NCBI GenBank assembly: GCA_009692065.1
Contig: SHZY01000030.1
Coordinates: 1-47,953 of the forward strand
DNA length: 47,953 nucleotides
Source: Gemmataceae bacterium
GTDB lineage: Bacteria; Planctomycetota; Planctomycetia; Gemmatales; Gemmataceae
Reading direction: 5' to 3'
Part shown: one piece after another, positions 43,584 to 47,953 of the stretch
Layout of the letters: the number at the start of each line of letters is the position of its first letter
Numbering within the stretch: the stretch's first letter is position 1
Program-made: the position numbers and the translations under genes
Notes under the pieces: generated by a model
What the model was told of the DNA's origin: nothing
Databases searched by the model: none
The model's input: only the letters and a program-made list of their open reading frames with translations

Positions 43584-44269
43584 TGAGTTCCAATCCATGG
43601 ACAGAATTACCGCTTGGCCCACCGTTCGTCCTTCCAAGTGACGAAGCGTTGGTGAAAAAAGCGAATGCCCGTTGGGGCGCTAGCCACCGTTTCTTCGTTC
43701 ATGACGCATTTCTACCAGAGCCGTTCCAAGGGTCAACAACCGCTCCGGTCATCTGCCTGAGCAACAATGGAGGAATCGGGGCCGGGGCGGATATCAGGAA
43801 CGACGCCATCTATCGAGAAAAGTGGCGTCGGAATCTCCTGCACGAACCCTTGGATTACCCACTCGTGTTCTTGGACCCCGAACTCGCCGAGTACGGCAGA
43901 CGTTGGTGGGAACAAAAGACGAAACCACTCATTGCAGAATTCGGACGGAAGGTTGTCGCCCGCTCCATTCTCAATGTCTTGTATTATCCTTACATTTCCC
44001 AGAATTTCGACCCTTCACACCTGCGTTTGCCTTCACAGGATTACAGCTTTGGCCTTGTACGCGACGCGGTGAATCGCAATGCCCTTATTGTCCTCATGCG
44101 GACTGGTCAAGAAAAACTGTGGAAGGAGGCTGTGCCAGAATTGAATGGCTACAACCACTTTCTGCGCGTGTCAAATCCGCAGAATCCCGCCATCAGTCCT
44201 GGAAATCTAGGCCGCGACTTTCAGAGAGTTGTCGAAGCCATTGAGGAACACCGGCGCCGTTGCGGCTAA
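43583..44269 (+). CDS. Unrecognised protein, possibly uracil-DNA-glycosylase-like
   Basis: This 228-residue protein (ATG 43583; a GTG at 43577 is also possible) starts MSSNPWTELPLGPPFVLPSD. Seen: APVICLSNNGGIGAGADIRN near residue 53, a central helical part with LLHEPLDYPLVFLDPELAEY, then NALIVLMRTGQEKLWKEAVP and a final HFLRVSNPQNPAISPGNLG. The order strand-'NNGG' loop, then 'hydrophobic strand + G..K.W', then 'S-P-Q-N-P..SPGN' recalls motifs one and two of the uracil-DNA-glycosylase fold. Neither the catalytic Asp/Asn of classical UDG nor [4Fe-4S] Cys is evident. Base composition is slightly less GC-rich than its neighbours. No confident function. Confidence 0.6.
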   Translation: MSSNPWTELPLGPPFVLPSDEALVKKANARWGASHRFFVHDAFLPEPFQGSTTAPVICLSNNGGIGAGADIRNDAIYREKWRRNLLHEPLDYPLVFLDPELAEYGRRWWEQKTKPLIAEFGRKVVARSILNVLYYPYISQNFDPSHLRLPSQDYSFGLVRDAVNRNALIVLMRTGQEKLWKEAVPELNGYNHFLRVSNPQNPAISPGNLGRDFQRVVEAIEEHRRRCG

Positions 44270-44295
44270 TCAGCCGTTCTGATACCATACCCAAC

Positions 44296-45648
44296 ATGAA
44301 ACCTACCCCCTGCCCCGGCCCGCTTCTGTCGCGCCGGCACATGCTCCAAATCGGCGGCGCTGGCTTGTTCGGCTTGACGCTGCCACACTTGCTGCGCGCG
44401 CAATCCACCGGCGATGTCGGCCACGCGACGGCCGATCACCTCATCGTGATCTTCCTCAACGGGGGTCCTAGCCATCTCGATATGTGGGACATGAAGCCGT
44501 CGGCTCCGGTCGAGATTCGGGGCGAGTTTCAGCCGATCGCGACCAGCGTTCCCGGCGTGCAGTTCTCCGAACACATCCCGCGCATGGCCCGGCAGATGCA
44601 TCGCTCCTGCGTGGTCCGCTCGATGCACCACAGTGTCAACAACGCCCATGCCGCCGCGGTCTACGCTGGATTGACCGGCCACGATCGCGGCGAGATCGGC
44701 GGCGGCGCGAGGCCAACGGACCATCCGGCACTCGGCAGCGTCGCCGGCTTGATGCGTTCGGTGCCCAGCGGCGTCTTGCCCTACGTCTCGTTGCCGTTCA
44801 TCACCAAGGAAGGCGCCGGCGGTCCGCCGCAACCGGGTTTCACCGGCGGCTGGCTTGGCACCAACCAGGACCCGCTCTTCGTACTGCGCGATCCCAACGC
44901 TCAGACGTTCGACATGCCCGAACTCGGCCTCGGCGCCGACATGAATCAAGCCAGGCTCGGCCAGCGCCGCGGGTTGTCGGCCTCGCTCGGTTCGCCGGGC
45001 CAGAGCCGGTCGCTTCAGGACATGGACAACTTCCAGGCTCGTGCCTTCGATCTCCTGACGTCGCCAGCCACGCAGCGGGCATTCCAGATCAATCGCGAGC
45101 CTGGCCAATTGCGCGACAGCTATGGCCGAAACATCTACGGCCAAAGCGTGCTGCTGTCGCGTCGGTTGATCGAAGCCGGTACGCGCGTCGTTACCGTGTC
45201 CTGGGCGCCGGATGCGAACGCAACCTGGGACACTCATGGCAACAACTTCACCAAGCTGCGGAACGAACTGCTGCCGCAACTCGACCGCGCCGTCGGCACC
45301 TTGATCGCCGATCTGGAAATGCGCGGCATGTTGGAGCGCACCGTTGTTGCAGTCATGGGCGAGTTCGGACGCACGCCGCGCATCAACGGCTCGGGCGGCG
45401 GGCGCGATCACTGGAACTTCTGCTACTCCCTAATGCTGGCCGGCGGCGGCATCAAGCAAGGCTACATCCACGGCGCCTCGGACCGCATCGGCGCCCGCCC
45501 CAGCCTCAACCCGGTCACGCCCGCCGACATCATCGCCACGATCTACCGCTGCCTCGGCATTCCCGCCGACTTGGAGCTGCGTGACCGCCTCAATCGGCCC
45601 TACACGCTGGTGCCGTGGGGCAATGTGATTGGCGAGCTGCTGGCATAG
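44296..45648 (+). CDS. DUF1501 domain protein (second copy)
   Basis: This 450-residue protein starts at ATG 44296 (MKPTPCPGPLLSRRHMLQIG), with a Tat-like leader SRRHMLQIGGAGLFGLTLP. DUF1501 blocks: LIVIFLNGGPSHLDMWDMKP, SMHHSVNNAHAAAVYAGLTG, GTRVVTVSWAPDANATWDTH, VVAVMGEFGRTPRING, GGRDHWNFCYSLMLAGGGIK and GYIHGASDRIGARP. It differs from the 28037 copy by a longer middle (GFTGGWLGTNQDPL). Adjacent genes are not the usual DUF1549/DUF1553 partners. An exported hydrolase of the alkaline-phosphatase-like fold is probable. Confidence 0.88.
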   Translation: MKPTPCPGPLLSRRHMLQIGGAGLFGLTLPHLLRAQSTGDVGHATADHLIVIFLNGGPSHLDMWDMKPSAPVEIRGEFQPIATSVPGVQFSEHIPRMARQMHRSCVVRSMHHSVNNAHAAAVYAGLTGHDRGEIGGGARPTDHPALGSVAGLMRSVPSGVLPYVSLPFITKEGAGGPPQPGFTGGWLGTNQDPLFVLRDPNAQTFDMPELGLGADMNQARLGQRRGLSASLGSPGQSRSLQDMDNFQARAFDLLTSPATQRAFQINREPGQLRDSYGRNIYGQSVLLSRRLIEAGTRVVTVSWAPDANATWDTHGNNFTKLRNELLPQLDRAVGTLIADLEMRGMLERTVVAVMGEFGRTPRINGSGGGRDHWNFCYSLMLAGGGIKQGYIHGASDRIGARPSLNPVTPADIIATIYRCLGIPADLELRDRLNRPYTLVPWGNVIGELLA

Positions 45649-45660
45649 GTAAAATCTACC

Positions 45661-46680
45661 ATGGCACAAAAACTCCGCTGGGGCATCCTGGGTGTCGCGA
45701 ACATCAACCAGCGGCTGCTGCCGGGGTTTGCCAAGGCGGCCAACGCGGACCTGGTGGGCATCGCGAGCCGGTCGCTCGACAAAGCAATAGCCGCGGCGAA
45801 GGCGGCAGGCATTCCGAAAGCGTTCGGCAGCTACGAGGCGCTGCTCGACGATCCCGGCATCGACGCGATCTATAATCCGCTCCCCAACACACTGCACGAT
45901 GAATGGACGCGCAAAGCCGCCGAGCGTGGGAAGCACGTCCTTTGCGAGAAACCGCTCACGCCGACGGCGCCCGAGGCGGAGGCGTTCGTCGCCTTTTGCC
46001 ATGCGAAGAAAATCAAGCTGATGGACGGCTTCTTCTGGCCGCACCATCCGCGCACCCATGAGATCAAGAAGTACATGCTCAGCGGAAAGCTGGGGCCGGT
46101 CGAGCGCGTCAATGCGGCATTCACGTTCACGCTGCCGATGGACAAGTCGAACATTCGGCTGCAACCAGGCACGGCCGGTGGGAGCTTGCTCGATGTCGGC
46201 TGCTACTGCGTGTACGGCATCCGCTGGGCTTTCGGCGAGGAGCCGGTGAAAGTGTGGGCCGCCGCCAGGTACGAACAGGGCGTCGATGTCGCCATGAGCG
46301 CGACGCTGTTCTTCGCCGATGGCCGCATGGCGAACTTCGATTGCAGCTTCCTGCATCCCTATCGCGAATGGCTCGAAATCGTTTGCACCGAGGGGACCAT
46401 CACGGTTCCGGACATGTGGATCCCGCGCCAGGCGGGCTACTCGGTGCAGTACAACGAGGCGCTAAGCAGCGAGGAATTCGTCGTTCCCGGCCACGACCAG
46501 ATTCAGTGCATGCTCGAAAACTTCGGGCGCTATGTGCTGGAGGATAAGCCGGTGTGGCCGTCGCCGGAAGAGGCGGTCAAATCGGCGCGGGTGATGGATG
46601 CGCTGGCCCTGTCGGCACGCGAGGGGCGCATAGTCGATCTTCCTCCCTTCTTCCCTCCGGGGGAGAGAGGCCGGGGGTGA
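45661..46680 (+). CDS. Gfo/Idh/MocA-family oxidoreductase
   Basis: This 339-residue cytoplasmic NAD(P)-dependent dehydrogenase probably acts on a sugar or cyclitol. Rossmann start LRWGILGVANINQ, then ADLVGIASRS, the conserved EKP of GKHVLCEKPLTP, and GFFWPHHPRTHEIKKYM with the C-terminal domain GGSLLDVGCYCVYGIRWAFG (DVGCY..D/Y..R is the family's substrate motif). YEQGVDVAMSATLFFADGRM and VVPGHDQIQCMLENFGRYV complete it. There is no signal peptide or Tat leader, unlike many planctomycete members. It starts 12 bases after the DUF1501 stop and may be co-transcribed. The final 15 residues are unusual and encoded by GC-rich simple sequence. Confidence 0.9.
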   Translation: MAQKLRWGILGVANINQRLLPGFAKAANADLVGIASRSLDKAIAAAKAAGIPKAFGSYEALLDDPGIDAIYNPLPNTLHDEWTRKAAERGKHVLCEKPLTPTAPEAEAFVAFCHAKKIKLMDGFFWPHHPRTHEIKKYMLSGKLGPVERVNAAFTFTLPMDKSNIRLQPGTAGGSLLDVGCYCVYGIRWAFGEEPVKVWAAARYEQGVDVAMSATLFFADGRMANFDCSFLHPYREWLEIVCTEGTITVPDMWIPRQAGYSVQYNEALSSEEFVVPGHDQIQCMLENFGRYVLEDKPVWPSPEEAVKSARVMDALALSAREGRIVDLPPFFPPGERGRG

Positions 46681-46922
46681 TTGGGCGGGGTGTCAGATAA
46701 CGACGCAAATGATTTGCCTTGCACTTGCAAGTTTCACACACACGCACCGATAGCCCGGGCGAGCATCGTTTGTTTCGTTCATTTCATTCAACGCCGCACC
46801 CCTCCCAGTGAAAGCAATGAACGAAATAAATGAATGCAGGATTAGCCCTAATTTTTTTTCGCAACCAACCTTGTGATTTGGGATACTGGTAACTCGAAAG
46901 TCGTGGACAAGGGAGAGCTGTC
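46681..46922. other. Intergenic region with short inverted repeat
   Basis: TTTCGTTCATT (46773-46783) and AATGAACGAAA (46816-46826) are exact complements, followed by an AT-rich stretch up to the next gene. No ORF or RNA recognised. Confidence 0.45.
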
Positions 46923-47732
46923 ATGAATGAATCTCAACCATCCAAAGTATTCCTGTTCGACGACAGCGATCCGGCAATGCAGCAAGCCTACGAGAAGGCT
47001 CGCGCGAATTTCCGGTATTTCTGGCGCGAGGTCGCGTGGGAACGGCGGCGGATTATCCCGGCGCTGGATCTGGCTTGCGTCAAGGTCGGCTTCTGCGACG
47101 GCGAGGGGGCGCGCAACGATGGCAATCCCCACGTCGAACAGATGTGGTTGTCCGACGTCGATTTCGACGGCAAGACAGTGACCGGCACCTTGCTCAACGC
47201 TCCGAATTGGCTCACATCGGTCAAGGAGGGGGACTTCGCACGCCGGCCGCTCGATGAAATCAGTGACTGGATGTACGCCCTCAGCGGCGAAGTGTTTGGC
47301 GCCTACACTGTCAACCTCATGCGCTCGCGCATGGGGCAACAGGAGCGCCAGGAACACGACGACGCCTGGGGCCTGAATTTCGGCGACCCGGTGAAGGTCC
47401 GCGTCGCTCCCGAATCGAACAGCGGCGGCGGCATCCTGAAGCGTTGGTTCGGCAAGCGCGAGGAGGTTTCTGAAGAACATCCGATGAGCGTGGCCATGGC
47501 CGAGTCGCTCAAGGTGCAATTGGCCGAAAACCCGTCCATGCTCACGCAGACCGACGACCGCGGTTGGACCTTTCTGCATCAGGAAGCCCTCGCGGGAAGC
47601 GTACCCACCGTAAAAATCTTCGTAGAGGCGGGCGCCGATGTTCACGCGAAAACCGATCACGGCATGACGGCGATGCAACTGGCCCAATCGCTTGGCTGGA
47701 AGAACGTCATTGCGGTGCTGGCACGCAAATGA
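46923..47732 (+). CDS. DUF2314-ankyrin repeat fusion protein
   Basis: In this 269-residue protein residues about 1-150 match the DUF2314 (YegJ-like) pattern: DPAMQQAYEKARANFRYFWR, ACVKVGFCDG, HVEQMWLSDVDFDGKTVTGT, LLNAPNWLTSVKEGD and ISDWMYAL, with GAYTVNLMRSRM after it. Residues about 210-269 form two ankyrin units (DDRGWTFLHQEALAGSVPTV, then GADVHAKTDHGMTAMQLAQS). The start ATG is preceded by GGGAGAG. There is no signal peptide. DUF2314 has no assigned function; the ankyrin part suggests a binding role. Confidence 0.82.
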   Translation: MNESQPSKVFLFDDSDPAMQQAYEKARANFRYFWREVAWERRRIIPALDLACVKVGFCDGEGARNDGNPHVEQMWLSDVDFDGKTVTGTLLNAPNWLTSVKEGDFARRPLDEISDWMYALSGEVFGAYTVNLMRSRMGQQERQEHDDAWGLNFGDPVKVRVAPESNSGGGILKRWFGKREEVSEEHPMSVAMAESLKVQLAENPSMLTQTDDRGWTFLHQEALAGSVPTVKIFVEAGADVHAKTDHGMTAMQLAQSLGWKNVIAVLARK

Positions 47733-47839
47733 AATCCTTCCTCCTGCGACAATGCAGCCCGCTGAAATCGCGCCTGCCACGAGGCTTGCACACACTGCTA
47801 ACGCATGAATTGTTTCACCCGATCTGGCACAAAACAGCC

Positions 47840-47953
47840 TCAATCGGAAGCAACCTTCTCCCCCGCCTCAAACGGTAATGTTCCTTGCTCCAAGCCGAGA
47901 TTCCTTTCCCTCCGGCGGTGCCTTGCCTCCACGAGCTTGTGCCGGCGCTCGGC
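47840..47953 (-). CDS. C-terminal end of an unknown reverse-strand gene (cut by window edge)
   Basis: The reverse frame is open from the last base to TCA (47840-47842) and gives 37 residues: basic RRHKLVEARHRRRERNLG followed by LEQGTLPFEAGEKVASD. It looks like a real protein tail (basic helix, then an acidic end), and codon third positions are mostly G or C. No family recognised from so short a piece. Confidence 0.4.
   Translation of the reverse strand, partial: AERRHKLVEARHRRRERNLGLEQGTLPFEAGEKVASD

Overview
The window looks like a chromosomal segment of a planctomycete, most likely of the Gemmata/Gemmataceae type. It is GC-rich. It carries several families that are largely confined to that phylum: two DUF1501 proteins, TIGR02996-, TIGR03067- and TIGR03009-type proteins, a YXWGXW-repeat protein, zinc-ribbon/GYF proteins, a Ser/Thr kinase with DWG in place of DFG and C-terminal TPRs, and an exported protease with the 'LEDRLVPT' N-terminal motif. 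It also has a fused SecDF and a futalosine-pathway MqnE. No tRNA, rRNA or CRISPR array was seen. The assignment rests on recognised families and was not tested by a search.

Layout. 1-4.9 kb: the 3' end of an IS4-type transposase, then two reverse-strand secreted or membrane-anchored proteins (YXWGXW repeats; zinc ribbon-GYF-triple CAP-like). 5-6.6 kb: a fumarylacetoacetase-fold dehydratase facing a TIGR02996/LRR protein. 6.9-13.1 kb: a redox module made of a cytochrome b-like membrane protein, a ten-CxxCH membrane-anchored cytochrome c and an 822-residue cyclic-nucleotide-binding/four-[4Fe-4S] protein, with a convergent c554-type multiheme cytochrome. 13.3-18.6 kb: an FHA-GAF-class III cyclase and a large kinase-TPR receptor. 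18.7-24.2 kb: two TIGR03067-like exported proteins, a cyclic-di-GMP-I riboswitch controlling a secreted subtilase with FG-GAP repeats, a decayed gene region and a TIGR03009 protein. 24.7-28 kb: a TolC-like outer-membrane protein, a DUF5678-like/retropepsin pair and a frameshifted zinc-ribbon membrane protein. 28-33.8 kb: DUF1501, a small exported protein, an AlkD-like protein, an SDR, an exported TPR protein and an alpha/beta hydrolase. 34.5-40.3 kb: tgt-yajC-secDF. 40.3-47.9 kb: a serine beta-lactamase-family protein, mqnE, a Uma2-family protein, a uracil-DNA-glycosylase-like unknown, DUF1501, a Gfo/Idh/MocA oxidoreductase, a DUF2314-ankyrin protein and a partial reverse-strand gene.

How the genes may work together. 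The 6.9-13.1 kb cluster reads as one electron-transfer system between quinone, multiheme cytochromes and a cytoplasmic Fe-S protein gated by nucleotide-binding domains; a cyclase gene lies nearby. tgt-yajC-secDF is a conserved tRNA-modification/secretion neighbourhood. The strongest regulatory call is the GEMM-I RNA at 20132-20238. Its 3' P1 strand contains the Shine-Dalgarno of the subtilase gene, so c-di-GMP should shut off translation of this exported protease.

A second theme is short palindromic elements. About sixteen near-perfect inverted repeats of several sequence families lie between genes in every orientation, and one lies in frame inside the Fe-S protein gene. They look like a population of small palindromic repeats and not simply terminators.
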